From positions 1 to 31,855 of the IMG/VR virus record IMGVR_UViG_3300025151_000172: a stretch of 31,855 bases of DNA, one strand, 5' to 3'. This DNA comes from a virus. Below the pieces are notes generated by a model that saw only the letters and a list, made by a program, of their open reading frames with translations, did not search any database and was not told the origin of the DNA. Numbering within the stretch: position 1 is the stretch's first letter; every line of letters starts with the position of its first letter. Below are positions 1-9,588 of this stretch, piece after piece. The position numbers and the translations under genes were made by a program.

Positions 1-3000
1 GCAGCACCACTAATGCAGCAAGAAACTCTTTCTTGGGAGGTATCACCGGTAACAAGTATCCTTTCCAAGGCCAGTACTTCCCAGCATCTTCGACAAAAGC
101 ATTTGATCGACAGTTTATTTACTCTGCGAAACAAAGAAACTTTGGTGTCTTAATGTCATCCGATGGTATCACCATAAAGGATGACAATAACACTCTTTTA
201 TTTACTGATGATGATGTAAGTGATAATTTTTATGCATTTGAGAAGAGTTACTCCGGTGTAATTTCTGAAGAAATGTTAAACATGTTTGCATCTCTAATTG
301 AATTCAATGATCTCATAGGATATCCTATCGATGGTTATAAAAGGTCATATAAAGAAATGCAAAAACTTGCTCGACTTTTCTTTGAAAAGATGGAGAATAG
401 AGTTGAGCCTGAAAAGTTTTTTGAATTCTACAAATGGATTGACACTTCCATTATGTATGCACTTGGTCAACTCTTCCCTGCTTCTGCCAAGTTTTCAGAA
501 ACTTCGAGAAATGTGATCGAAAGTCATGTTCTTGAAAGAAACAAGCTTGATCGCAAGTTTCCAATTCTTATTGATGTATCTGCGACTGAGGGCTATGCTC
601 ATGGTCTTAATGAACTTTTATACAAATGGCGATACGGACATGCTCCAGTTGGTGGAAACGAAAACGAAAACTGTGTATGGCAAAAACACAGGAAAGAAAG
701 AACTGACATAACAGACCGACAAACACTGCTAGACAACCTAAATACTGGCAATAATAGTAAACATTTGGCTAAGATAACCACAGATGGCACTGTTTATGCT
801 GGTAGTACTTATGCCATAAGAAACTTCAGTAAATTACATAATTTTGATGTAGAAAAGCATGATGCTATACATGGCGGTATTAACTTTGAGCAAAATAAAA
901 ACAGAGACATAGTTTTTGATGCAACTTACATACATGGGCCAACAACATATGAATTTCCAAAAGGTATACCTCAAAATGTTCTTGTGGTTGGAGTTGGCGA
1001 AGGTCAAGGTGCCGATGCATTTATAGATTGTATTGACGAGTTAGATCAGAACAAAAAGAGAAAATGGAGAGCAACTGCAAAGGTTGGACGAAAATCTGTA
1101 GTAGAAGTAAGCTCAAGTTCAGAGAGAGACGGCGAGGAATACAGAGGTATTTTAAAAACTGCGATTGCTTGGCCACACAACTTGATCTCAGGAACAGTTG
1201 ATACTGGTTATAACTCACTTGTTGTAAATAAATTTAAACAAGGAGTGATCCTTTCAAATGTCCACTCGGACACATATGCTCCCGGTAATGAAATTGGTAT
1301 GCAAGGTCCTTTCACAGAGACATGGGTTGGTGGTCACCAATCTCGACATGTCGATTTGAATAAGCACAATGTACGAATTACAACCAACTCTGCCAGTGCA
1401 ACAGCAACTATTGTCATCGCTACAAACCCAACGGATGGCGATACAATTACAATTGGAGATGGGGTCACAACTCAGATAACCTATACTTTTAAAAATACTG
1501 TAGCGGACCCCTCTACTCAAATATTGATTGATGGCGGTGGCGACCCGTTAGGGACGATGCTCAGTTTGACAACTAGAATAGAAGCTGATTTTAACATAAG
1601 TACACCATCAGGTCTTGCAACTACCAAGGTTCTAACTAATAATAATGTGGGTACCGTCGGAAATCACACATTAGCTGCCTCTTTTACATCGGGTGATAAT
1701 AGTGTAACTGGCTTTACTGGAGGTATTGATGCGGTCTTTCAGACTCTAAATAATATTGATGATCAATATTCTCGTGAAGAGGGATGGAGACTATTGCTGA
1801 ACGAGTGCTCAGATCAACCTACTGCTGGCAGTGGCTCTTTGTCTGGTTCTGGCGATGGTGCCATGGGTTTTGTTGGACCAGATTATGGTGGTCCTTACCC
1901 AGATAATACTAGAAAGTATGCGATTAGATATCGAGAAGAGCGGGCTAAAAGACCTTTAAATATAAAAAATATTCGCACATCTACAGGATCCGCTAGAGCA
2001 GGAAACTTCTTAAAAAATTATGAAGTTGTGATGATCGCTGGTAAAGAAGGCAACAACTTAGCATTTAGAGATTTAGATCTCGAAAGCAGACCAGTCGATG
2101 CAATTTTACCAGATCCAATATGGAATCAGGTGCCTTTTGCCACTCACTATCAATCACTTGTTACCTTTAAAGCAGGACAATATGGTAATGTCTGGGGTGA
2201 TGCAAAGTCAATTCGCTCCGATTATGCTTATAGCGGCGAGACTATCTTTGAAGAAAACAACCGTCAGGTAGAAAAGAACCCGGGACGAACATCTAATTTA
2301 AGTTTTGAAGTTTCAGGAGCATTCCAAGCAGGTGCCAAAGCATCAGGATCATTCTTTGCTTATTCACCTCAAAATGTAATGATGGAGGAAACTTCTGAAT
2401 CATCCGGCAAGAGAATAATATTTGGTGGTGATAACTATATCATCGACTCTATAAATCCCTTCAGCTCTGATTCGGATCCAAACTTTTTTGTTCAGACAGG
2501 TAGTGATAAGCCAACTGACTATTATAGTAATCTTAGAACCAAAATTAATGGAATCGGTATTCATGCGGCTACATTTACCGTGAGGGAACCACAGCATCAA
2601 TGTTTTCAATTTAATACTTCTAATCCAGTCCAAGCCAGAAACAACACAACCAAATTTGTTATAACAACCGGTAGTTCTGATTTTGATAATGTCGAAGAGT
2701 CTTTCGAGTTTTGGATCGATTTACAAGGTATGACATTCACTGGTTCAAATGTTAATCCAAAATGGTATTTGTTCCAAATAGATTCAGGAAGCGGAAATTC
2801 TTCTAAAGAACTTTATTTCTCTGGAAACCAAGGAGAGCTACACTGGAATGTGGGATATAATGATGGTGGTACATTAAAGTATAGAAAATACACAATCGCA
2901 GGAATGAAAACATATAAAGACAGCGGCTTTATTCAAATTGTCATTAATAATGCATATCCTGCTTCAACGGCAGCCGCCTCAACACAATCAACCATTTTTA

Positions 3001-4538
3001 TTAACGGTGTTTCTCAGTCAGTTGATTATGCTGCTACCGCTCTCATAACTGATGTAAGAAATATGAGAATCAAAAGTGACAGTAAAGTTACACTTTTTAA
3101 TTCTTCTTCAACCGATGCATTAAGTAGAAACTCCCCTTTTCATGGTAAATGCTCATATTTTGCTTTTTACAAAGATACTTTAACTGTAAGTAATATCAAG
3201 CAACGATACAACAACAAATATCTTGGTTCATTCTCTAGCAACAATTCTATAGATGTAGCAGATCTCGGTAATGAATATTTCATGTCCGCTGAAAAATTGT
3301 CTCAGGGCGAGGCTGGTGGCAGCATACCGAATGAAGCCACTTTTACTGGTAGTTTTAATGGGCAATTTCCAACTTTCCGAACACTTATATTTAGCGGCGA
3401 AGGTGTGAGCAATACAATTGAGACATCAGGTGCTTTTGATCTTCCATATGGAGAATTTTTTGTAACGGCATCGTCTGAAGGTGTTGCAAGCAATGCACAA
3501 GTAACATTTAACCAAGGGAGTCTTTTTACATACTTTAAGCTCATTAATGATATAACTGGCGGCATTGATCCTCAAGGTGCTTTTGAGGGCGATCAGTTGA
3601 GAATCGCTCTTGATGGTGGCACTTCTCTAACATTAGAGGTTACCGTCACAGGCAATGCTCATGGATCAAATATTAAAGTTGGGGCGACTGGTAGCAATAC
3701 ACTTTTTTGGAACTCTATATCTGGTGCTCTTTATAATAATACAGATTTTAAAGAAGTCACAGTCACTAGCAAAACAGACCCAGCAGGATTCCCATATGCT
3801 CTTTTTGAATCCACGGCATCCCTCAGAACCGGTGGTAATAATGGAATACTAGATTTTATAACCGCCGGTGGAGGCAATCCTAGAATATCATTCTTTAAAT
3901 TGAGCGGTCCATCAGGTGGTTTGAATCCAATAGATTATTACAATATTATTGAAAGAGTAAGAGATGATTTGACTTCCTCAGACTCTATTGTCACGACTCG
4001 CTTCTCATCACCCGGTGGTCCAGAGATTCAATCAAGAGGGTTTTTAGATGTTAGAAATCAAGAATTGTCAGTCTACAATGCCATGCCATTTAGAAATCTT
4101 ACTGTTAGGGCATCCTCATCGGGTGAATCTGGCAGAATAAGATTAGAAGATCACCTTTTGAGAAGAGACGGACTAAGAACTCATTTGTCGAGACATAGTG
4201 GTAAGTTTGGCCACGACAGTGAGTTTGGTTCAATTACCGCTGAGAATTATGTTACCGTTCCTTCGTTCCACAAAACACAAAGGAACGACATAAAAAGAAT
4301 GAATTTCAGCGGAGACAACGTAGTCACAGGAACTATTTATAATAATGGTTTCTTTCAATCTTGTATCCCGCAATCAGATTTTCAATACAGTTGGGTTACT
4401 GGTTCTATCGGCGAGGACATAGGACAAAGAATTTTAGGATTTGCACCACCGACAGGCTTTGTATCTTCGTCCGATACAGGTGTGGTTGATGCTTTGATTT
4501 TTCCCACAGGTTCAGACATAAGTATTAGGAGTTTATAA
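1..4538 (+). CDS. Large virion structural protein, 5'-truncated, with lectin-like domain
   Basis: The reading frame is open to the left edge: codons before the TTG at 33 continue in frame from position 3, so the true start lies outside and more than 1500 residues are present. From about 1375 to 1745 there is a beta-rich, Gly/Thr/Asp-rich insert with a GDTITIGDG motif, and a divergent relative lies near 3550-3900. Between them, about 2596-3230, is a segment with the alternating strands and aromatic spacing of a laminin-G/concanavalin-A-like lectin fold (FEFWIDL, WYLFQI, STIFINGVS). The C-terminal part has SRGFLDVRNQE, SVYNAMPFRNL and SFHKTQRND, which I associate from memory with long structural proteins of marine phages. 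The stop overlaps the next ATG (TAATG). It is probably a tail, baseplate or fibre component, and the lectin fold suggests glycan contact; the exact role is not known. Confidence 0.8.
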   Translation, partial: STTNAARNSFLGGITGNKYPFQGQYFPASSTKAFDRQFIYSAKQRNFGVLMSSDGITIKDDNNTLLFTDDDVSDNFYAFEKSYSGVISEEMLNMFASLIEFNDLIGYPIDGYKRSYKEMQKLARLFFEKMENRVEPEKFFEFYKWIDTSIMYALGQLFPASAKFSETSRNVIESHVLERNKLDRKFPILIDVSATEGYAHGLNELLYKWRYGHAPVGGNENENCVWQKHRKERTDITDRQTLLDNLNTGNNSKHLAKITTDGTVYAGSTYAIRNFSKLHNFDVEKHDAIHGGINFEQNKNRDIVFDATYIHGPTTYEFPKGIPQNVLVVGVGEGQGADAFIDCIDELDQNKKRKWRATAKVGRKSVVEVSSSSERDGEEYRGILKTAIAWPHNLISGTVDTGYNSLVVNKFKQGVILSNVHSDTYAPGNEIGMQGPFTETWVGGHQSRHVDLNKHNVRITTNSASATATIVIATNPTDGDTITIGDGVTTQITYTFKNTVADPSTQILIDGGGDPLGTMLSLTTRIEADFNISTPSGLATTKVLTNNNVGTVGNHTLAASFTSGDNSVTGFTGGIDAVFQTLNNIDDQYSREEGWRLLLNECSDQPTAGSGSLSGSGDGAMGFVGPDYGGPYPDNTRKYAIRYREERAKRPLNIKNIRTSTGSARAGNFLKNYEVVMIAGKEGNNLAFRDLDLESRPVDAILPDPIWNQVPFATHYQSLVTFKAGQYGNVWGDAKSIRSDYAYSGETIFEENNRQVEKNPGRTSNLSFEVSGAFQAGAKASGSFFAYSPQNVMMEETSESSGKRIIFGGDNYIIDSINPFSSDSDPNFFVQTGSDKPTDYYSNLRTKINGIGIHAATFTVREPQHQCFQFNTSNPVQARNNTTKFVITTGSSDFDNVEESFEFWIDLQGMTFTGSNVNPKWYLFQIDSGSGNSSKELYFSGNQGELHWNVGYNDGGTLKYRKYTIAGMKTYKDSGFIQIVINNAYPASTAAASTQSTIFINGVSQSVDYAATALITDVRNMRIKSDSKVTLFNSSSTDALSRNSPFHGKCSYFAFYKDTLTVSNIKQRYNNKYLGSFSSNNSIDVADLGNEYFMSAEKLSQGEAGGSIPNEATFTGSFNGQFPTFRTLIFSGEGVSNTIETSGAFDLPYGEFFVTASSEGVASNAQVTFNQGSLFTYFKLINDITGGIDPQGAFEGDQLRIALDGGTSLTLEVTVTGNAHGSNIKVGATGSNTLFWNSISGALYNNTDFKEVTVTSKTDPAGFPYALFESTASLRTGGNNGILDFITAGGGNPRISFFKLSGPSGGLNPIDYYNIIERVRDDLTSSDSIVTTRFSSPGGPEIQSRGFLDVRNQELSVYNAMPFRNLTVRASSSGESGRIRLEDHLLRRDGLRTHLSRHSGKFGHDSEFGSITAENYVTVPSFHKTQRNDIKRMNFSGDNVVTGTIYNNGFFQSCIPQSDFQYSWVTGSIGEDIGQRILGFAPPTGFVSSSDTGVVDALIFPTGSDISIRSL
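2596..3230 (+). other. Laminin-G/concanavalin-A-like lectin domain inside the first gene
   Basis: About 210 residues show the pattern of a jelly-roll lectin domain: an opening strand region FQFNTSN, the edge strand FEFWIDL, a core strand with WYLFQID, a sugar-face strand ELYFSGNQGELHWNVGY, then the strand IQIVINN followed by STIFINGVS and a closing helix-like VSNIKQRYNN. Such domains in phage tail proteins usually bind host surface glycans or hold trimeric fibres together. The assignment rests on pattern recognition only. Confidence 0.5.
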
Positions 4539-7500
4539 TGTCGCTTTTTGTTGACTTTCTTGGATTAAATAGTTTGATAAGCTCTTCGTTTAGCATAGAT
4601 CCATTTGATAATATCATAGAATCTAGAAGAGGATCAACATTTACACAAGCAACGGCTACTTTAGTTTATGATGGTTCTACATTGCCAAGTGCTGGTGAAA
4701 CAATCACATTTGATGATGGCAAGATTGGTGGAGGTATTGGCAGCTTTACTTTTACATTTACTAGTGGTGCCCCATCATCAGATAACGAGACACAGATTGG
4801 TGGCACCACAGATGCTATGGGAATTAATCTTAAAAATGCAATACTTGGTGCAGCAGGACTTAAAATTGGTGCTGAGATCGATGCGGGCACAAACACAATT
4901 ACTCTGACACTAGAACAAGCTGGTGAAAGGGGCAATGGCCTAACAATAACAACAGATACCGTTGGTGTTTTTACCACTATCGAAAGTTTTTCAGGCGGAA
5001 AGGGCCTCACCATTGATGAAGAAGTTAACGGTATCAATATTCATCGCAATGGCCCTTATGGCTTTCCCACTTTCAAACAAATACGAATTCATGAGAATCC
5101 ACTAACTCGTTATCAAAGACGAAACAATATATTATCTTTTACTAAGCGAGGTGAACAAACCGAACTTACACTTGGCGAAGGTAATATAATAAAATTACAA
5201 GAAAAGTTTGGAGACAAACTTACTTTTACTGAACCAGCAGTTGTGTCTTCCTATCATCCTCTGGAGTATAACTTAGGTATATTTAAGGGTGAAAATGTTC
5301 CGTTTATCGAAAGATTTGGCTTGTCATTTGACTACGGTAACCACATAACACACTTCTCAAATCAAGAGCTGAATAATCTTTTATTATTAGAAGATTTGGA
5401 GGATGAGGTTTATGATGAAATCAAGTCACTTTATTTGGATGGTGCTCTTGAATCAAATAGTTCTGAGATTAATTACTTTGAGTTTCTTAGATATAAACAA
5501 GATATTTTTCCAAAAGAGGTCAACAAATATGGTGGAGCGATAAGATCAAGAAAGCATTACTTGAACGATTTTTGGAGAGACATACGAGAAGAGCGATCTC
5601 AACAAGCAAGAGCAACTGGATTTGGATACACGGCATATCAATCTATGTGGAACATGGATGCCGATGTGACATGGTTGGAGAGACAACTTACTTCTGATAT
5701 TATTGGTCGAGATAATGCAAGTGGATCTGGAATCCTTCAGAATCAGTATTGCCACTTTACAGAGAATACTGGTGGTCCTCGTCAACAAGCAGGCTTAAGA
5801 CCAGCACCAATTTACAATAGAAGACACAGTGTTCCCGGCAGTGGTTCATATGTCGCAGACCATGGGATGATCATACCAGAACTCGCAAGTGCCACAAACT
5901 TTATTCCCTTGTTTCAGGGAGATGCTTTATGGGAGGCTGGAGTACAATCTGGTAAAAATCCTTTCTACTCCTCTTATGATTATTTTGCAGAGCAACTTAG
6001 AGGCTTAGGTAAAGACTATACAGTAGTTCCAGAGTTTAGAGTTAGTGAGCACATGGAAACATATGAAAGCAGTGGATCTTTGTTTTTCTTGGATAATATG
6101 TTTGAATTAACTGGTGCTATAAGCGGTGCAGTTTCAGATTCATCAGAGTCTACTTTCTATGAGACTTACTCCACCTCAGACTTTTTGAAACACTTTGCAA
6201 AAATCAAAGACGATCATAAAGACTTTGTAAATCCGGGCACTTTAACATTAACATGCAAGGCATTAAAAAAGTTTTTAGCATATGATTCTTTTTATCCACA
6301 ACAAAGAACGGTTGATATCGCTGAGCAATTTAACAAAAGTTATAGAGCCTTTATTAACATTCAAGCAGGAACCCTAGCGAACCCAAATTTTGGCAGCATA
6401 GGGATACAACCAATATTAGATCCATTGTTTGCACCGGGTGTTTTATTTAATAGCATAAAAGCAGGTGTGGCATGTGACTATCCAATATATGTTACTGAGC
6501 CCGAGATAGCAACTCTCAGTAGTAGCAACGGGGCAAACTTCGCAGAATTCTTTGGGCTAGAAGACAACTTTGAACAAAGGGTTCCATTTGAAGCACTTGT
6601 AGAACCAGAAAGATATTTGGCTAAAAGAAAAGTTTTTAGTGCCACAGCCCATTCAAGCGGCAACCTTAGTGCAAGTGCGATTTGGGATGGAAAGGCTAAG
6701 AATAATCTTTATACTAAAATGATGTCTAATTTCTTGGCTGAAGTACCTGATTTCTTTTTAAGAGACTCATCATTCACTACTCTTGCCTCCTTACCCCAAG
6801 GAGATGACAACTTTGGAAATGCTGAATTTGGTAAAACCTATTCAATGAGAATCAAAATGTTTCGCTCCATGGATCGAGAGAACAGGCTAACAATCAAGGG
6901 AAGTGATGCATATATGGCACCACAAGCAAGACGTGGGCGAAACAGAGAAACACTAACGATGTATTCTCGACCATCTGCATTCGGCCCTCCCGTCGTCGGT
7001 TGTCCATCCACCGATACACATGTTAGTTATGACTCTCGTGATGGATTTAATCCTTGTTTTACACCTCCATATTATGATGGAGAGGCTTGGATCGATATTG
7101 CTTGGACCGCACCACAGGCTGGATCTGCTGGAGCAGCTGCTGCTTTAGAATCACGCAAATTTACTCTGTCAGAGATTTTGCTTAATTTAACAGCATCAGC
7201 AATTAGGTTCGATATTGATACAATGAATATAGATAATGAATTTACTTCTAGTCTTGGTCCACTTCGTACTGATTCAACTATTAGCATCGATGCTGGTCAA
7301 ATATCAACCAATCTTACATTTCAAGGACTTAAATCATTACGATTGAATCCGGATGCAAGAAATGCCCTTAATCACAACTCGATGCAACTTTTTGCATCTA
7401 TAAATGCTTTAGAAACGGGAAGAATAATTACAAAAAATATAGGCAACGATATTGTACAACCTACATTTGTAGCCACCAACCCACAAGAGGGTAGTCCAGA

Positions 7501-8599
7501 CAGCAGATGGATCATTCAGACTAAATTTGAATCACCAATTTTGAACTTTCAAAATGTTAGTCTGACAACTGGTTCAAATAGAATGATAGCGGCATATCAA
7601 GGGGCAACTCCCCGAGGCATGTGGCATCAATATGGTGTAAAACCAACTTCTGATGAGGGTATATTTCTGCAAGTTACAGATATACCTCGTTCATGGACGA
7701 ACTCCACTTTTAGCGATCCAAACTCATATCTAACCGGCTCCTTAGCAGATTTATGTGGATTCTCAACAGAACCAGTTAAACTTGGTGTGGTTGCAAACAA
7801 AAAGACAATTAGCGAAGCTGTTGTAGCAGTCCCATTCATTATAAAATCAGGTGTTAAGAAATTCTTTGACATAAGTGAAGAAAACTTTAATAATGCCAAG
7901 AAATATTTTCAAGCTCTAAGCGTAGTAAACGGTGGCGGCAATCCACAGGCCATAGGTTTAGGTAATCCTGACTTTTGGGAGGCCCGTGCAGGAAAGTCGA
8001 TTATAGATCAAGTCTCTAAAATGAAAAAATATGTTTTTCCTCCAACAATGGATTTCATAACTTTTCCTGATGATGTTAAACCATTTGCAATGTATATTTT
8101 TGAATTTGAACATTCTTTGACAGAGCAAGATTTATCAGATATATGGCAAGGTTTACCTCCTGATATTGGTGTCAATTTTGAAACTGCCGAGTCAACCGTT
8201 TCCCATAAATTATTGGCAAATGAATTACTTGGTGCAGGCGATGGTGATGATAAATCTCAAATTGGAGATTCTTTAGAAACCGAAATAAGATGGATGGTTT
8301 TCAAAGTTAAGAAAAGAGCAAAAACTGATTACTTTAGCAAAGTAGCAGGCAAAACCGCAGGCTTTGGCACAGCAGCTCTCGCAGCCGGATTCACTACAAA
8401 TGCCCAGAGTGCTCCGGGCCAAGCAGAGAATGTTTCGTACAATTGGCCTTATGATTTCTTTTCCTTGGTAGAACTAGTTAAGATTGATGCTGAGGTTGAG
8501 TTTGCTGACATACCAGAAGGTAAATTTGAGCCTAAAAAATCTTCAGTCCCAGAGGCTGTTCGGACTTTCGCAGCAAACCTTTCCAATAGACGCAGATGA
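4538..8599 (+). CDS. Large virion structural protein (1353 aa)
   Basis: The ATG overlaps the stop of the preceding gene as TAATG and is preceded by TAGGAG. Residues about 33-165 form a Gly/Thr-rich beta module (GETITFDDG, FTFTFTSG, closing FSGGKGL) resembling the inserts in the upstream protein. The remainder is long, rich in aromatic and Asn/Ser residues, without signal peptide or membrane segment, as expected for a virion protein; WYxPYD-type aromatic clusters (NWPYDFFSLVEL) occur near the C-terminus. The last residues are basic (LSNRRR). It overlaps the next gene by ATGA. It sits in a run of structural genes, so a tail or baseplate role is inferred; no catalytic motif was recognised. Confidence 0.75.
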   Translation: MSLFVDFLGLNSLISSSFSIDPFDNIIESRRGSTFTQATATLVYDGSTLPSAGETITFDDGKIGGGIGSFTFTFTSGAPSSDNETQIGGTTDAMGINLKNAILGAAGLKIGAEIDAGTNTITLTLEQAGERGNGLTITTDTVGVFTTIESFSGGKGLTIDEEVNGINIHRNGPYGFPTFKQIRIHENPLTRYQRRNNILSFTKRGEQTELTLGEGNIIKLQEKFGDKLTFTEPAVVSSYHPLEYNLGIFKGENVPFIERFGLSFDYGNHITHFSNQELNNLLLLEDLEDEVYDEIKSLYLDGALESNSSEINYFEFLRYKQDIFPKEVNKYGGAIRSRKHYLNDFWRDIREERSQQARATGFGYTAYQSMWNMDADVTWLERQLTSDIIGRDNASGSGILQNQYCHFTENTGGPRQQAGLRPAPIYNRRHSVPGSGSYVADHGMIIPELASATNFIPLFQGDALWEAGVQSGKNPFYSSYDYFAEQLRGLGKDYTVVPEFRVSEHMETYESSGSLFFLDNMFELTGAISGAVSDSSESTFYETYSTSDFLKHFAKIKDDHKDFVNPGTLTLTCKALKKFLAYDSFYPQQRTVDIAEQFNKSYRAFINIQAGTLANPNFGSIGIQPILDPLFAPGVLFNSIKAGVACDYPIYVTEPEIATLSSSNGANFAEFFGLEDNFEQRVPFEALVEPERYLAKRKVFSATAHSSGNLSASAIWDGKAKNNLYTKMMSNFLAEVPDFFLRDSSFTTLASLPQGDDNFGNAEFGKTYSMRIKMFRSMDRENRLTIKGSDAYMAPQARRGRNRETLTMYSRPSAFGPPVVGCPSTDTHVSYDSRDGFNPCFTPPYYDGEAWIDIAWTAPQAGSAGAAAALESRKFTLSEILLNLTASAIRFDIDTMNIDNEFTSSLGPLRTDSTISIDAGQISTNLTFQGLKSLRLNPDARNALNHNSMQLFASINALETGRIITKNIGNDIVQPTFVATNPQEGSPDSRWIIQTKFESPILNFQNVSLTTGSNRMIAAYQGATPRGMWHQYGVKPTSDEGIFLQVTDIPRSWTNSTFSDPNSYLTGSLADLCGFSTEPVKLGVVANKKTISEAVVAVPFIIKSGVKKFFDISEENFNNAKKYFQALSVVNGGGNPQAIGLGNPDFWEARAGKSIIDQVSKMKKYVFPPTMDFITFPDDVKPFAMYIFEFEHSLTEQDLSDIWQGLPPDIGVNFETAESTVSHKLLANELLGAGDGDDKSQIGDSLETEIRWMVFKVKKRAKTDYFSKVAGKTAGFGTAALAAGFTTNAQSAPGQAENVSYNWPYDFFSLVELVKIDAEVEFADIPEGKFEPKKSSVPEAVRTFAANLSNRRR

Positions 8600-9588
8600 C
8601 ATTTTTTAACAACAAAGAGCAAGTAATCAAGTTTGAACTCACACCCTATGGAAGATATATGTTGTCACAGGGAAAGTTTAAACCTGACTCGTATGAATTT
8701 CTAGACGATGATGTAATGTACGATATTCAACAAATCGGTACTACAGAAATACAAAACGATACATTTGAAAGAATAAAATATGAGACTCCAAAACTGATTC
8801 CAAACCCCAACAAATCAGAAATAAAATCAATAAACTATAATAATGCCATTGAAAACTTTGGCATCATAAATAAACATGGCTTTACAAAAAACCAAGCAGC
8901 GATAGGCAAATCTAGCGGCGAGACAAAAAAGACTCCCGGATTTTCGATGCTAATGCTTGATGGACAAGTCACTGGTGCTCTGCCAGTTTATAACGGAAAT
9001 TCTGTTCTAACTAATACAGGATCATTTGAAAACTCATTCATACCACAATTTAATTTTGAGTTGAATTATGTTCTTAAAAGAAGACAAATAAGCAGATTTG
9101 AAGAAAACGAAGACACGAGAATTATAAGCCAAGTTTTTGATGATGGTAAAATCATGTATGTCCAAGAGGACAATATCATGTCTTTTCTAAAAGAATTTGG
9201 ATCTGATTATGAGAAAGAAAATTTTGAAATCGAGGTTTATGAAATCACAGACAGTGAGAATAATATCAGCGGCTCTATTTCCCCAGAGACATTGAGAACA
9301 CTTTACTTTGACAAAACACAAAGCAGAATACAAAATGATATGATAACGGAAGATGTGACAGATTTAAACCAAGCTCAAATCAGTAGAGACAAATTGGTAT
9401 TAACTTATTTTGAGCTTCTTGTTGATGACGAGATTGATCCAATTGAGTTGTGTCGCAATATTAAAGAAATCAAAAGAGACAATCTTTATGTCGATGATGA
9501 GCTTATATGCCCTGATGATGAACTACCGAGAAGATTTGATATCTATGCTACAAAAGTCGGTGTTAGCGATCTGGAGGATTGTGATTAA
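8596..9588 (+). CDS. Structural protein with N-terminal LTxxGR module (330 aa)
   Basis: The start ATG overlaps the preceding stop as ATGA. The first 45 residues contain EQVIKFELTPYGRYMLSQG followed by FKP and an acidic FLDDDVMYD, a module that recurs in the gene at 14720 (DVVLTDEGRKRLA followed by GDDEINY). I recognise this LTxxGRxxLxxG...DDxIxY arrangement as a common opening of phage structural proteins, but do not know its function. The rest is acidic with many Asn and Glu residues and ends in CPDDELPRRFDIYATKVG. There is no signal peptide and no membrane helix. Gene order places it among virion proteins; a baseplate or tail role is a guess. Confidence 0.7.
   Translation: MTFFNNKEQVIKFELTPYGRYMLSQGKFKPDSYEFLDDDVMYDIQQIGTTEIQNDTFERIKYETPKLIPNPNKSEIKSINYNNAIENFGIINKHGFTKNQAAIGKSSGETKKTPGFSMLMLDGQVTGALPVYNGNSVLTNTGSFENSFIPQFNFELNYVLKRRQISRFEENEDTRIISQVFDDGKIMYVQEDNIMSFLKEFGSDYEKENFEIEVYEITDSENNISGSISPETLRTLYFDKTQSRIQNDMITEDVTDLNQAQISRDKLVLTYFELLVDDEIDPIELCRNIKEIKRDNLYVDDELICPDDELPRRFDIYATKVGVSDLEDCD

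Noticed and set aside
4666-5037. 123-codon open frame on the - strand
   Set aside because: It mirrors the Thr/Gly-rich module of the 4538-8599 gene; no ribosome-binding site, biased composition (Val/Pro/Ser), and it conflicts with a clear gene.
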